A DNA stretch of 64,000 nucleotides from Planococcus beigongshangi (lineage in GTDB: Bacteria; Bacillota; Bacilli; Bacillales_A; Planococcaceae), in contig NZ_JADHDU010000008.1 in NCBI RefSeq assembly GCF_016820495.1, forward strand, positions 1-64,000, written 5' to 3'. Shown one piece after another: positions 33,543 to 42,607 of this stretch (position 1 is its first letter; the number at the start of each line of letters is the position of its first letter). The position numbers were made by a program, and so were the translations under genes. Under the pieces are notes generated by a model. It worked only from the letters and a program-made list of their open reading frames with translations, did not search any database and had not been told where the DNA came from.

Positions 33543-34991
33543 ATGCACCAGAAAAAATTGGAGGATTACCGCAAAGGGCGGCTGGATGAGATGACCATCG
33601 CCGAGATGCAGCAGGAAATGCACGAGGGCAAGGTCACTTCAGAAGAATTGGTGCTGATGTATAAAGAGAATATTTCACTGCGTGATAAGAACATCAACGC
33701 GGTATTGGAAATTAATCCGGATGCCCTGCAGATCGCCCAGGCCCTCGATTACGAACGCAAGCGAAGCGGAGCTCGCGGCCCGTTGCACGGGATTCCGATC
33801 CTGTTGAAAGACAATATGGATACCGGTGATAAAATGCATACCAGTGCAGGTTCGCTCGCACTTGAAAATCATTATGCGCTGAAAGACGCGACTTTGGCTG
33901 AAAAGCTGAGAGGAGCAGGGGCGGTCATTCTCGGCAAAACGAATATGACCGAATGGGCTAATTTCATGTCGGATAAAATGACGAACGGTTACAGTTCTCG
34001 CGGCGGACAAGTGAAAAATCCATATGGTCCGTTTGATGTTGGCGGATCCAGTTCCGGAGCGGCCGCAGCTGTTGCGGCGAATTTGGCTGCGGCATCCATC
34101 GGTACGGAAACGTCCGGATCGATCATTGATCCGGCTGCCCAGAATAATCTGGTGGGCCTGAAACCGACCATCGGCATGGTAAGCAGGAGCGGTGTCATTC
34201 CGCTGTCTCATACCCAGGATATACCTGGGCCCATCGCCCGGACAGTCGAGGATGCAGTCACTGTATTTACGGCGCTTATCGGGGTTGACCCGGAAGATCC
34301 GGTCACCAATATGGCCGCCGATTTTGAAGGATATGACTGGCTTGCCCACCTGAAAGAAAATGGACTCGAAGGGGTCCGGCTGGCTGTGACGCCTGATTTG
34401 TTCAAGGAAATACCGGATGAGCAGCGGATATTATTTGAACAGGCAAAAGAACGGTTAAAAGAATGCGGCGCGGAAATCATCGAAGACGTGGACCTGGGGG
34501 CTAATCAGGAAGATCTTGGATTTGCAGTATTGCTTCATGAATTCAAAGCTGACTTGAATGCCTATCTTGCCAAGACGGACCCGCTCAATCCGATCCGGAC
34601 AATGGCTGACGTGGTCAGCTTCAATAATGAACACCCGGAAACGATGCTCAAGTTTGGACAGAATCTGATGGAACAGGCGAACAGCCTTAGCGGTATGCTG
34701 ACGGAGCGGGAATATGTGGAGGCGCTGGAACGCAACCGCTATCTGGCTGCGGAACAAGGCATCGACGCCACGTTAAAGGAAATCGATGCAGATGCGATTC
34801 TGCTGCCGCATGATTTCGGCTGCAATGTCGGAGCGGCTGCCGGATTCCCTGCCATTACCGTGCCTTACGGATTCACGGAAACAAAAGAGCCGTTCGGCAT
34901 CACTTTTTATGGCCGGGCTTTTGATGAACCGAAATTAATCGAATACGCTTATGCGTTCGAGCAGGCTGTAAAAGGCAGAAAGAAACCATAG
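33543..34991 (+). CDS. Amidase-signature family protein
   Basis: GatA-like amidase of 482 residues, not part of a gat operon. The triad is present: Lys in ILLKDNMDT, Ser in VGGSSSGAAAAVA and Ser in TETSGSIIDPA. Its closest functional group is probably peptide or fatty amide hydrolases; the substrate is unknown and no signal peptide is seen. GGGAGGGGAAG just before the ATG at 33543 sets the start, although the frame opens at 33510. Confidence 0.85.
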   Translation: MHQKKLEDYRKGRLDEMTIAEMQQEMHEGKVTSEELVLMYKENISLRDKNINAVLEINPDALQIAQALDYERKRSGARGPLHGIPILLKDNMDTGDKMHTSAGSLALENHYALKDATLAEKLRGAGAVILGKTNMTEWANFMSDKMTNGYSSRGGQVKNPYGPFDVGGSSSGAAAAVAANLAAASIGTETSGSIIDPAAQNNLVGLKPTIGMVSRSGVIPLSHTQDIPGPIARTVEDAVTVFTALIGVDPEDPVTNMAADFEGYDWLAHLKENGLEGVRLAVTPDLFKEIPDEQRILFEQAKERLKECGAEIIEDVDLGANQEDLGFAVLLHEFKADLNAYLAKTDPLNPIRTMADVVSFNNEHPETMLKFGQNLMEQANSLSGMLTEREYVEALERNRYLAAEQGIDATLKEIDADAILLPHDFGCNVGAAAGFPAITVPYGFTETKEPFGITFYGRAFDEPKLIEYAYAFEQAVKGRKKP

Positions 34992-35032
34992 GAAAAGGCG
35001 GCCGGAAAATTTCCGGGCCGCCTTTTCCTATG
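34988..35032. terminator. Bidirectional terminator, amidase / tetR
   Basis: AGGAAAAGGCGGCC pairs with GGCCGCCTTTTCCT with a further internal GGAAA/TTTCC pairing. It serves the converging amidase and TetR genes. Confidence 0.9.
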
Positions 35033-35039
35033 CATTTGC

Positions 35040-35897
35040 TCAGAGAGCCGCAAGCTTTTTCCATACCTGTTCGAGTAAAATCATCAATTCCGATTCCAGC
35101 TCAGGGTTTTTCGACAAGGTCCCCAGCACACTTTCAAGCAGGGTCTGGCGCGGTGTTTCTGCCAGCAATTCCTGGGATAAAAAAAGCACCAGCTGCCGGG
35201 AAGCGGCATCATCCAGCATCGTTTCGCTGTAACTTTCAAGCTGCTGGGAAAGTTCAGACACCGAAAGATTTGCTGAAGATTTTTCTGTATAGACGGTCGG
35301 AGCTAGGATAAACCGTTCCCCCGATTCGATTTGGGCAAGGACTGCCGTTTCCAGCCGTTTGATGACAAATGCCGCCAGCTTTTCAGTCGGCAGATTTTCA
35401 TCTGTAGTCAATTGCCAGATATTGACCAATTGCTGGATGGTGCCATGGACGGATGCAGCATTATCAAGGGCATAAGGTGCTGCTTGCTGGCCGTATATAT
35501 CAACAATCCGTGATGTGATCCAGTCCAGTTCCACCCGGTAGGAATGCTTGGCAAAACCTTTTAATTCCGTGTCCCTGGAATAAAAGATGCTTTCATACAG
35601 CGAAAACAGATTTTTTTCGCGGTTCATCCGTATCCGGATACATAATTGTTCTGCAAGAACTTCGGGGTCATCCACCGGTCTGCCGGCTGCAGCTTCCATG
35701 CGCTTCTGCCGAATTTCATTGCCGATGGATTCCATGATGGCAATGAGGCATTCGCTTTTAGAGGTGAAATAATTATAAAATGTTCCTTTCGAAATCCCGG
35801 CTTCGTCCAGGATATCCTGGATGGAAGTGGAATTATAGCCGTTCCCGATAAACAAGGTGTAGGCGGCATCCATGATATTCTGCTTTTTTCGATTCAT
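35040..35897 (-). CDS. TetR/AcrR family transcriptional regulator
   Basis: A 285-residue repressor-like protein. The N-terminal HTH is standard: IMDAAYTLFIGNGYNSTSIQDILDEAGISKGTFYNYF (residues 8-44). The long C-terminal ligand/dimer domain is not recognisable by sequence. It is divergent from a drug-efflux-type transporter across 173 bp, the classic layout for a local repressor. AAGGTGAG precedes the ATG. Its promoter reads TTGCAT (35956-35951) and TATTCT (35934-35929), spacer 16, on the minus strand. Confidence 0.9.
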   Translation of the reverse strand: MNRKKQNIMDAAYTLFIGNGYNSTSIQDILDEAGISKGTFYNYFTSKSECLIAIMESIGNEIRQKRMEAAAGRPVDDPEVLAEQLCIRIRMNREKNLFSLYESIFYSRDTELKGFAKHSYRVELDWITSRIVDIYGQQAAPYALDNAASVHGTIQQLVNIWQLTTDENLPTEKLAAFVIKRLETAVLAQIESGERFILAPTVYTEKSSANLSVSELSQQLESYSETMLDDAASRQLVLFLSQELLAETPRQTLLESVLGTLSKNPELESELMILLEQVWKKLAAL

Positions 35898-35993
35898 CTA
35901 CTCACCTTTTTATTTGTAATCTATTGCCAGAATACCATAAATCATGCTTTATGCAATTAAAATGAACAACCGGTATAATTTTGTTGATAAATG

Positions 35994-36008
35994 TATACCA
36001 GGAGTATA
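35994..36008. promoter_or_regulatory. Candidate TetR operator in the divergent promoter region
   Basis: The inverted repeat TATAC-N5-GTATA lies about 15 nt downstream of a TATAAT (35974-35979) that may be the transporter's -10 box. An inverted repeat here would let the adjacent TetR protein block the transporter. Five-base arms are weak evidence. Confidence 0.35.
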
Positions 36009-36070
36009 GAATAGGGAAATGGAGATTTCAGAAGATCATTTCAACCAGATCAATACGGAGGAATAACAGA

Positions 36071-37543
36071 ATGATAGAACAGAAAAAACCGCCTTATGGC
36101 ATAATCGCAATTTTATTTACCGGCGCATTTGTAGCTTTTTTCAATCAGACATTATTGAATATCGCATTGCCCGAAATCATGGCGGATTTCGGTATAAAAG
36201 CTGCAACAGCCCAGTGGCTCGTTACCGGCTATATGCTCGTGAACGGTATCTTGATCCCGGCAAGTGCTTATTTCATCCAGCGATTTTCGAATCGCTCGGT
36301 CTTTATCGTTGCCATGTCCCTATTTTCACTGGGCACATTGATCGCAGGATTGGCACCGGTATTTTCAATGCTCCTGATAGGCCGTCTGCTGCAGGCTTCC
36401 GGGGCCGCTTTGATGATGCCGCTTCTTATGAATGTCATGCTGGTGGCATTTCCAGTTGAGAAACGTGGGACTGCCATGGGTTATTTCGGCCTCGTCATGG
36501 TCGTTGCCCCTGCAATCGGACCGACATTGTCGGGCTATATCGTTCAAAACTATGACTGGCGCGTGCTGTTTTTCATCGTGTTGCCGGTTGCCCTGATCCC
36601 GCTTCTATTAGGGATTTTCAAATTAAAGAATTTAACGTTCCAGAACCGGGAAATTTCGCTTGACAGATTTTCCCTTGTTTTATCAAGTCTCGGGTTTGGC
36701 GGTATTCTGTACGGCTTCAGTTCAGCGGGTACTTTAGGCTGGTCGAATCCGGTCGTTTACGTCACCATCACCGTCGGGCTTGTTTCATTGGCTCTTTTCG
36801 TATGCCGCCAACTGAAGCTTGATGAACCGCTGCTTCAAATACGGATCTATAAATATCCGATGTTCGCATTGTCTTCCATCATTTCCGTGGTGCTGTCGAT
36901 GTCGATGTTCTCGGCCATGATCCTTATGCCGATCTATATCCAGACGATCAAAGGCATTTCGCCGATCAATTCAGGATTGCTGATGCTTCCGGGTGCACTG
37001 CTCATGGGTGTGATGTCGCCGATCACCGGCCGACTGTTCGATAAATGGGGAGCAAAAGTTCTGGCGATTCCCGGCTTGTCGCTGGTTGTCATCACCACTT
37101 ATCTGTTCAGCCAATTGTCGCTGGATACGAGCTATTGGCAGATCATGCTGATCTATACAGTCCGGATGCTCGGTATTTCACTCGTCATGATGCCGGTCAT
37201 GACGAACGGGCTGAACACTTTGCCGATGAAAGCCTATCCGCACGGAACAGCCATCAATAATACGCTCCAGCAGGTATCTGGGGCAATCGGTTCAGCATTT
37301 CTTATCACGCTGATGAATACACGGACAGAATCAGCGGCCGGCGAATTGATGGCGCAGGGAACCGCACTTGAGAGCATCGAAAATTTAGCGATGCTTGAAG
37401 GCATCAATTTCTCATTCTTTGTTTCCACGTTCATTGCGCTGACTGCGCTTGTTCTGGCACTGTTCATCAAAAAGCCGAATCGTCCTGTGACCGAACAGGA
37501 TAAAGAGATTGTCTATTCCCGAAAAGAAGTATCAGACTCATAA
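36071..37543 (+). CDS. DHA2-type MFS multidrug efflux transporter
   Basis: Membrane transporter of 490 residues with about 14 hydrophobic helices, typical of the DHA2/EmrB-LmrB group of proton-driven drug exporters. The first helices carry LLNIALPEIMADFG and AQWLVTGYMLVNGILIPASAY; the motif GPTLSGYIV (antiporter motif C-like) follows. GGAGG at 36058 and the ATG at 36071 fix the start, although the frame opens at 35981. It is divergent from tetR, so probably drug-inducible. Substrates unknown. Confidence 0.9.
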   Translation: MIEQKKPPYGIIAILFTGAFVAFFNQTLLNIALPEIMADFGIKAATAQWLVTGYMLVNGILIPASAYFIQRFSNRSVFIVAMSLFSLGTLIAGLAPVFSMLLIGRLLQASGAALMMPLLMNVMLVAFPVEKRGTAMGYFGLVMVVAPAIGPTLSGYIVQNYDWRVLFFIVLPVALIPLLLGIFKLKNLTFQNREISLDRFSLVLSSLGFGGILYGFSSAGTLGWSNPVVYVTITVGLVSLALFVCRQLKLDEPLLQIRIYKYPMFALSSIISVVLSMSMFSAMILMPIYIQTIKGISPINSGLLMLPGALLMGVMSPITGRLFDKWGAKVLAIPGLSLVVITTYLFSQLSLDTSYWQIMLIYTVRMLGISLVMMPVMTNGLNTLPMKAYPHGTAINNTLQQVSGAIGSAFLITLMNTRTESAAGELMAQGTALESIENLAMLEGINFSFFVSTFIALTALVLALFIKKPNRPVTEQDKEIVYSRKEVSDS

Positions 37544-37545
37544 CC

Positions 37546-37579
37546 GGAAAGCCGCACCTTTGATGGTGCGGCTTTTATT
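37546..37579 (+). terminator. Terminator after the MFS gene
   Basis: AAAGCCGCACC pairs with GGTGCGGCTTTT with a TTTGAT loop. Confidence 0.92.
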
Positions 37580-37677
37580 GCATTTCACATGCTTTATTCG
37601 CATGGATGTCCTCCAAAAAAGGCGGTGGGACGCCAAATATGGTACACTGAAAACATTGAAGAAGAGGTGGAATCCAA

Positions 37678-38835
37678 ATGACTTTTATAGAAGAAATGAA
37701 TCCAGTATGGCAGGAAAAATGGAAGAAGACCGGTTTTGAAACAATCATGCCGATCCAGGAACAGATGATTCCGGAAATGATGGCCGGCAATGATATCGTT
37801 GCCCAATCACCGACAGGATCAGGCAAGACATTAGCGTATGTGCTGCCGATTTTACAGCGCGTCGATCCGGAAAAAGCGGCGACACAGGCAATGATCGTAG
37901 CGCCGTCACAGGAGTTGTCGATGCAGATCGTCAATGTGCTGCGCGAGTGGACAGAAGGTACGGATATCAGCGTCACACAATTGATCGGCGGAGCAAATAT
38001 GCAGCGCCAATTGGAAAAGCTGAAGAAAAAACCGACGATTGTTGTAGGAACGCCCGGGCGTTTAAATGAACTCGTCAAAAACAAGAAATTGAAAATGCAT
38101 GAAATCCGCATTTTAGTGCTTGATGAAGGTGACCAGCTGATGGCGCGCGAACACCGTGAAGTCATGAAATCGCTTGTCGAAAAAACCCAGCAGGACCGTC
38201 AGCTTGTGCTCGTTTCAGCGACGATCACCGATGAAGTGGAATTGGTGGCTGATCGCCTGATGAAAAATCCGACGCGTATCCACGTGACTGCAGAAGAAAT
38301 GCCGATGCAGGGGAGAGTGACGCATTCATTCATTAAAGTGGATGAACGCGACAAGACGGATCTGCTGCGCCGCATCTCCTATATAGAGGGCGTGAAGGCT
38401 TTGGCGTTCGTCAATAATTTGGACCAGCTGTTAATGAAAGAGAATAAATTGAAATTCCGTGATGCCAAAATCGTCACATTGCATTCCGAGATGAAAAAAG
38501 ATGAACGGAAAGGAGCGCTTGATGCGTTCCGCAAAGGGGAAGTTTCCATTCTGATTGCGACAGAAGTCGCTGCACGCGGCCTTGATATTGACTCGGTCTC
38601 ACATGTCATCCATGTCGATGTACCGAAGACGATCGACCAGTACATGCATCGTTCGGGGCGGACAGGAAGAGCCGGAGCAGACGGGGAAGTGTTGACGCTG
38701 CTCGCTTATCAGGATGAAAGACATTATAAGAAATTCACAAAAGACCTGCCGTCGAAGCCTGTCCAGAAAATCATGCACGGCGGCGAGCTGATCGAGGGGT
38801 CGAGCAAGACAGTAAATACAAAGGGGAAAAAATAA
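37678..38835 (+). CDS. yfmL: DEAD-box RNA helicase (YfmL-like)
   Basis: ATP-dependent RNA helicase of 385 residues. Motif I is SPTGSGKT (44-51), motif Ib GTPGR, motif II VLDEGD (Asp149-Glu-Gly-Asp152, so DEGD in place of DEAD), motif III SAT, motif V ARGLDID and motif VI HRSGRTGRAG. The DEGD variant and size resemble B. subtilis YfmL, implicated in ribosome biogenesis. AGAGGTGG precedes the ATG. Its TAA shares a base with the next start, so the aminopeptidase gene is coupled to it. Confidence 0.88.
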   Translation: MTFIEEMNPVWQEKWKKTGFETIMPIQEQMIPEMMAGNDIVAQSPTGSGKTLAYVLPILQRVDPEKAATQAMIVAPSQELSMQIVNVLREWTEGTDISVTQLIGGANMQRQLEKLKKKPTIVVGTPGRLNELVKNKKLKMHEIRILVLDEGDQLMAREHREVMKSLVEKTQQDRQLVLVSATITDEVELVADRLMKNPTRIHVTAEEMPMQGRVTHSFIKVDERDKTDLLRRISYIEGVKALAFVNNLDQLLMKENKLKFRDAKIVTLHSEMKKDERKGALDAFRKGEVSILIATEVAARGLDIDSVSHVIHVDVPKTIDQYMHRSGRTGRAGADGEVLTLLAYQDERHYKKFTKDLPSKPVQKIMHGGELIEGSSKTVNTKGKK

Positions 38836-40064
38836 TGGATTTTCAAAAAAAAATGGAGCAGTATGCGGAGCTGACCGTATACGTTGGACTGAATGTCCAA
38901 AAAGATCAGCATGTCCTGATCAACACCACAACAGACACGATCGACTTCACGCGTCTGGTCGTCAAGAAAGCATATGAAGCCGGCGCCAAAAATGTTCATG
39001 TCAATTATTCGGATCCCATTCAGAGCCGAACTCATTATGAACTGGCGCCTGACGCGGCATTCACTGAATACCCGGAATGGTCCGTAGTGCAACGGGATGA
39101 AATCATTGAAAAAGGTGGTTCCTTCCTGTGGATTGACGCGGAAGACCCTGACTTATTGACCGGCATACCGGCAAAACGCCTGTCCGACTCACAGAAAGCC
39201 GCAGGCAAAGCCCTGGCACGTTACCGCCAGGCTGTAGGTTCCGATAAAGTGGCCTGGTCGATCATTGCGATTCCATCTCAAAAATGGGCAGCAAAAGTAT
39301 TTCCGGACCTTGCGCCGGATCAGCAGATCGAAGCGCTTTGGGAAGCCATCTTCAAAACCGTCCGCATCGGAGACGGGGATGCCGTTTCTTTATGGAAAGA
39401 ACATATCGATTTTTTGGAACGGCGTGCAGCACAGTTGAATGAACACCGTTTTTCCAAATTGCATTATACAGCTCCGGGAACGGATTTGACGATAACACTT
39501 CCTGACAAGCATGTCTGGATGTCGGGTGCTTCGAAAACACCGCAGGGCAATCCATTCATCGCGAACATGCCGACGGAAGAAGTTTATACAGTGCCTTTGA
39601 AAACTGGCGCCGATGGTTTCGTTCGCAATACAAAACCGCTAGTATACCAGGGCAATATCATCGACGGTTTCACCCTTACTTTCAGGGACGGGAAAATCGT
39701 CAAAGTGGAAGCTGAAACAGGCGGGGAACTATTGAATGAAATGATCGCTTCTGATGAAGGCGCCGCTTACCTCGGTGAAGTGGCATTGGTGCCGCACCAG
39801 TCGCCTATTTCAGATTCAGGGCTATTATTCTTCAATACACTGTTTGATGAAAATGCATCCAACCACCTGGCAATCGGGGATTCCTATCCGACCTGCTATG
39901 AAGGGGCGCGCAACCTTGAACGGGATGAACTTGCAGAAATCGGTTTGAATACGTCGATTGTCCACGAAGACTTTATGATTGGCAGTGCTGAAATGGCTAT
40001 CGACGGCATTACAGCAGATGGTTCGAAGATTCCTGTTTTCAGAAATGGGAACTGGGCATTCTAA
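38835..40064 (+). CDS. M29 family aminopeptidase (AmpS-like), copy 1
   Basis: Metal-dependent cytosolic aminopeptidase of 409 residues. M29 landmarks are NMPTEEVYTVP, LGEVALVPHQSPIS, FFNTLFDENASNH and the C-terminal HEDFMIGSAEMAIDGI, which supply the Glu/His/Asp metal ligands. It starts on the helicase stop (TAATG) with AAGGGGAAA upstream. A paralogue of nearly equal size lies at 49904-51136. Confidence 0.92.
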   Translation: MDFQKKMEQYAELTVYVGLNVQKDQHVLINTTTDTIDFTRLVVKKAYEAGAKNVHVNYSDPIQSRTHYELAPDAAFTEYPEWSVVQRDEIIEKGGSFLWIDAEDPDLLTGIPAKRLSDSQKAAGKALARYRQAVGSDKVAWSIIAIPSQKWAAKVFPDLAPDQQIEALWEAIFKTVRIGDGDAVSLWKEHIDFLERRAAQLNEHRFSKLHYTAPGTDLTITLPDKHVWMSGASKTPQGNPFIANMPTEEVYTVPLKTGADGFVRNTKPLVYQGNIIDGFTLTFRDGKIVKVEAETGGELLNEMIASDEGAAYLGEVALVPHQSPISDSGLLFFNTLFDENASNHLAIGDSYPTCYEGARNLERDELAEIGLNTSIVHEDFMIGSAEMAIDGITADGSKIPVFRNGNWAF

Positions 40065-40076
40065 GAGGTGATGGAG

Positions 40077-41030
40077 ATGAAAAAAACAGCAGCAGCATTG
40101 CTGGCTTTAGTGTTCATATTCAGCATGATGAATACGGCGGCGGCACAGGTGAAAATCCCCGCTGTCTATATAGCGCTCGGCGATTCACTGGCAGCCGGTC
40201 AGACACCAGCCAGCCAGATTGATACAGGTTACGCCGATCTGATCGCCCAGGAACTGGGGCGCAATCAGCCAGTCGCTTTCTTTTCGAAGGATCTGGCGTT
40301 TCCCGGATATACGACTGCTGATGTGCTGGAACGGATAAGAGAGGAAGAAACAAAGGAAATCCTCGCTTCAGCGAATATCATCACGCTGTCTGCAGGGGCC
40401 AACGATCTGCTGCGTCTGGTGCAGGCGAATCCGGCAGATGGCTCGCTACGTTTCGAGCGCATCCAGTCAGATTTCGCACTCAATAAAGCGAGACAGAACG
40501 TCAGTGAAATTCTGCAGGAATTGGCAGGGGCCGCCCCTGCAGCCGATATTTATGTCATGGGCTATTATTTCGCTTATCCGCATGCCCGGGACACCCAAAA
40601 GTCGGGAGTCGCTGCGCAATTGGATATGTTGAATGCGATTTTGAAAAATGAAGCAGAAAAAGCGGGAGCGAAATTTATTGCTGTCGATGAGGCATTCGGC
40701 CTTGAGTCAGTGTCCAAAGTGCCGAACGCTGCGGATGTGCATCCAAGCTTCGAAGGCTATCAGGCGATGGCCAATGCGTTTCTGGCGCAATACCGTGAAG
40801 GATGGGTCATTGAAGACTGGGAATTGCCTCAGCCGAATCCGATCAGTTTTGATGAAATCCTGAGACGCCAGGAAACTGGCAACGAGGCTGAAGGTGATGC
40901 AGGAGCAGCTGCAGGGCCTGAGTCTCCTGAACAGGATGCTGAAACTGTAGAGGATGAGTCATCTGCAAGCGTACTGCCGGATCTCAAGTCTGGCTATCTC
41001 GCCTTGCGCACCATATTGCCTATCATTTAA
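40077..41030 (+). CDS. Secreted SGNH/GDSL-type lipase or esterase
   Basis: A signal peptide (MKKTAAALLALVFIFSMMNTAAA) is followed by a SGNH hydrolase domain: block I ALGDSLAAG (Ser37), block III GAND (Asn109) and block V DVHPSF (Asp220, His222). The C-terminal ~70 residues are acidic, low-complexity linker-like sequence rich in Glu, Ala and Gly. The substrate is unknown. GTG 40068, ATG 40071 and ATG 40077 are in frame; GAGGTG spacing and the signal peptide favour 40077 (317 residues). It lies 12 nt after the aminopeptidase gene. Confidence 0.9.
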   Translation: MKKTAAALLALVFIFSMMNTAAAQVKIPAVYIALGDSLAAGQTPASQIDTGYADLIAQELGRNQPVAFFSKDLAFPGYTTADVLERIREEETKEILASANIITLSAGANDLLRLVQANPADGSLRFERIQSDFALNKARQNVSEILQELAGAAPAADIYVMGYYFAYPHARDTQKSGVAAQLDMLNAILKNEAEKAGAKFIAVDEAFGLESVSKVPNAADVHPSFEGYQAMANAFLAQYREGWVIEDWELPQPNPISFDEILRRQETGNEAEGDAGAAAGPESPEQDAETVEDESSASVLPDLKSGYLALRTILPII

Positions 41031-41035
41031 AAGTA

Positions 41036-41069
41036 AAATCCCTCTTCTGATACGCAGAAGAGGGATTAC
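41036..41069. terminator. Hairpin between the SGNH gene and the small basic protein gene
   Basis: AATCCCTCTTCTG pairs perfectly with CAGAAGAGGGATT. The top-strand T-tract is weak (ACTTGTTTTA); it may serve both converging genes. Confidence 0.75.
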
Positions 41070-41074
41070 TTGTT

Positions 41075-41221
41075 TTATCGGCGCGTTTTACTTGTTTTAT
41101 ACTGGCTGGTGTTCGTTTGGACATTTCCTTTGGCTTTTTTCTTATTCATGAATTTACGTATGATCGGATAAGCTATAGGACCATATTTAATCGCTGTTCT
41201 AAGTAATCTTCCGACTGCCAT
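41075..41221 (-). CDS. Small basic hypothetical protein (48 residues)
   Basis: The frame reads MAVGRLLRTAIKYGPIAYPI then IRKFMNKKKA and a polar, very basic tail ending KTRR. GGAGCGA stands seven nt before the ATG and a strong hairpin follows the stop. The first 25 residues could be an amphipathic or membrane-touching helix. No family recognised. Codon use and signals look genuine, but there is no homology support here. Confidence 0.65.
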   Translation of the reverse strand: MAVGRLLRTAIKYGPIAYPIIRKFMNKKKAKGNVQTNTSQYKTSKTRR

Positions 41222-41291
41222 ATATATCGCTCCATTCGTGTTTAAAGGTACTCTTTAAATTCCCTCTTTTCGCTTTGCCTAAACATGCCGT

Positions 41292-42365
41292 TCAGCTCAA
41301 TGCGTGATTCAGCAGGATATCTTTATATTCGTGGACACTTGATATCAGTACATATTCCGCATTGCCATGCCAGTCGCCGCCAGACGGACCGAACTCAATG
41401 GCACCTTCACCGCCGTTGACGGCAGCATAATAGCGGGTATCGGCAGCGCCATGCTGGCCGAAAAGGATGGCGTCGTTTCCGGTAGTGGAGCGGATACTCT
41501 GTCCCAGTGATTGGATATAGGGATTTTCTTCTGTTGTGGTCAAAGCGGGAGTTGAGGCAGAACTGGATTCATAATCAAAATCGATATTGAGGGTTTCTCC
41601 CAAATCCACCATCTGTCTGGTGATTTCTTCCGGGTCCTGACCCGGCATAAAGCGGATGTCATAGGACATCTCACAGATTTCCGGCACCATATTATAGCGT
41701 TTGCCGGCATTGATAATGGCGAGGTTGACCGATGGCTGATCATAATATTCGGTCGATTCTTTTCGGAAAGGCAGTTCCGCCATAGCCATATGATATTTCA
41801 TGGCCTGCTCAATAGCATTGACCCCTTCCCATGGTCTGCTGCCATGCGCAGGTTTTCCTTTAAATACCATGTCCATATGAAGGATGCCTTTTGACTGCAG
41901 TCCCACTTTCAGACCTGTCGGTTCACCGCAGATGACAAAATCTCCACTGTAGCCTTGCGATACAAGCCATTTCGATGTATTGCGCCCACCGATCTCTTCA
42001 TCGGTGACAAGATGAAGTTCGACTTGGCGGCTCAGATTTTCCGGCTCAAGTTCGATGAAAGCCTGCATCATTGCTGCAACTCCAGCTTTCATGTCCGCTG
42101 AACCGCGGCCAAACAGGCGGTCCTGTTCTTCCATTGGTGTAAATTGATCCGCGTGTCCTGGCACCACATCGACGTGTCCATTCCAGATAAGCTTTTCATC
42201 GCCCTGGCCTTTTGTGGCTGTCAGCATCAAATAGCCATCATTGTCATGGACTTTTACGGTTTCCCCTTTTTGTTCAAGCCATTTTGCGCAAAACAGAAGT
42301 GCTTCGTTCGCCCCTTCTTTTGTGTAACTTTTAATTTTAATCAGATCTTTTAACAATTCAATCAT
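41292..42365 (-). CDS. M20 family metallopeptidase (DapE/ArgE-like)
   Basis: Zinc-dependent amidohydrolase or peptidase of 357 residues. Ligand motifs are NGHVDVVPG (His64, Asp66), GRGSADMKAG (Asp91), TDEEIGG (Glu123-Glu124) and ICGEPTG; a dimerisation insert follows. It belongs to the ArgE/DapE/succinyl-diaminopimelate desuccinylase group, substrate not determinable. The ATG at 42365 has no own Shine-Dalgarno; a five-codon ORF just upstream has one and its stop overlaps this start. Confidence 0.88.
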   Translation of the reverse strand: MIELLKDLIKIKSYTKEGANEALLFCAKWLEQKGETVKVHDNDGYLMLTATKGQGDEKLIWNGHVDVVPGHADQFTPMEEQDRLFGRGSADMKAGVAAMMQAFIELEPENLSRQVELHLVTDEEIGGRNTSKWLVSQGYSGDFVICGEPTGLKVGLQSKGILHMDMVFKGKPAHGSRPWEGVNAIEQAMKYHMAMAELPFRKESTEYYDQPSVNLAIINAGKRYNMVPEICEMSYDIRFMPGQDPEEITRQMVDLGETLNIDFDYESSSASTPALTTTEENPYIQSLGQSIRSTTGNDAILFGQHGAADTRYYAAVNGGEGAIEFGPSGGDWHGNAEYVLISSVHEYKDILLNHALS

Positions 42366-42392
42366 TTATAAGCAGCCATTTATGCTGCCTCC
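42362..42392 (-). promoter_or_regulatory. Five-codon leader ORF (MAAYK) with the only good RBS for the M20 gene
   Basis: On the minus strand GGAGG (42392-42388) is 8 nt from ATG (42379), which opens MAAYK and stops at TGA 42364-42362. That TGA overlaps the M20 start (ATGA). The leader also forms a GCAGC/GCTGC hairpin. Translation of the peptidase probably depends on reinitiation from this leader. Confidence 0.55.
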
Positions 42393-42450
42393 ACCGCCTT
42401 TCCGAGACATTTACTTCATTTTTACCCTAATATCCGCTGGTGAAACGAAC

Positions 42451-42479
42451 TTGCATCTCTTCATTTTGTCCGTTACAAT
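42451..42479 (+). promoter_or_regulatory. Promoter of the thiT riboswitch transcript
   Basis: TTGCAT at 42451-42456 and TACAAT at 42474-42479 are 17 nt apart. The predicted start lies about 20 nt before the TPP aptamer. Confidence 0.7.
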
Positions 42480-42507
42480 ACAGGTGTTACGAAAATAACT
42501 GTATACA

Positions 42508-42594
42508 CCACAAGGGGAGCTTTTGCTGAGAGTGAACGATTCCGTTCTTACCCTTCGAACCTGTAGGTTAATGCCTGCGCAGGGATGTGGATAG
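42508..42594 (+). ncRNA. TPP riboswitch (THI element) upstream of thiT
   Basis: The conserved pieces are in order: AAGGGGAGCT, GCTGAGAG (42525-42532), an insert hairpin GAACGATTCCGTTC, TTACCCTTCGAACCTG (42548-42563), TAATGCCTGCGCAGGGATG. This is a standard thiamine pyrophosphate aptamer. Confidence 0.95.
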
Positions 42595-42607
42595 AAACCT
42601 GCCCTTT

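Noticed and set aside
34995-35311. Plus-strand frame (93 codons) in the tetR region
   Set aside because: It overlaps the tetR coding end antisense and has no ribosome binding site.
37678-38835. DEGD in place of DEAD as a possible inactivating change in the helicase
   Set aside because: The first Asp-Glu pair needed for ATP hydrolysis is intact, and DEGD is normal for the YfmL group.
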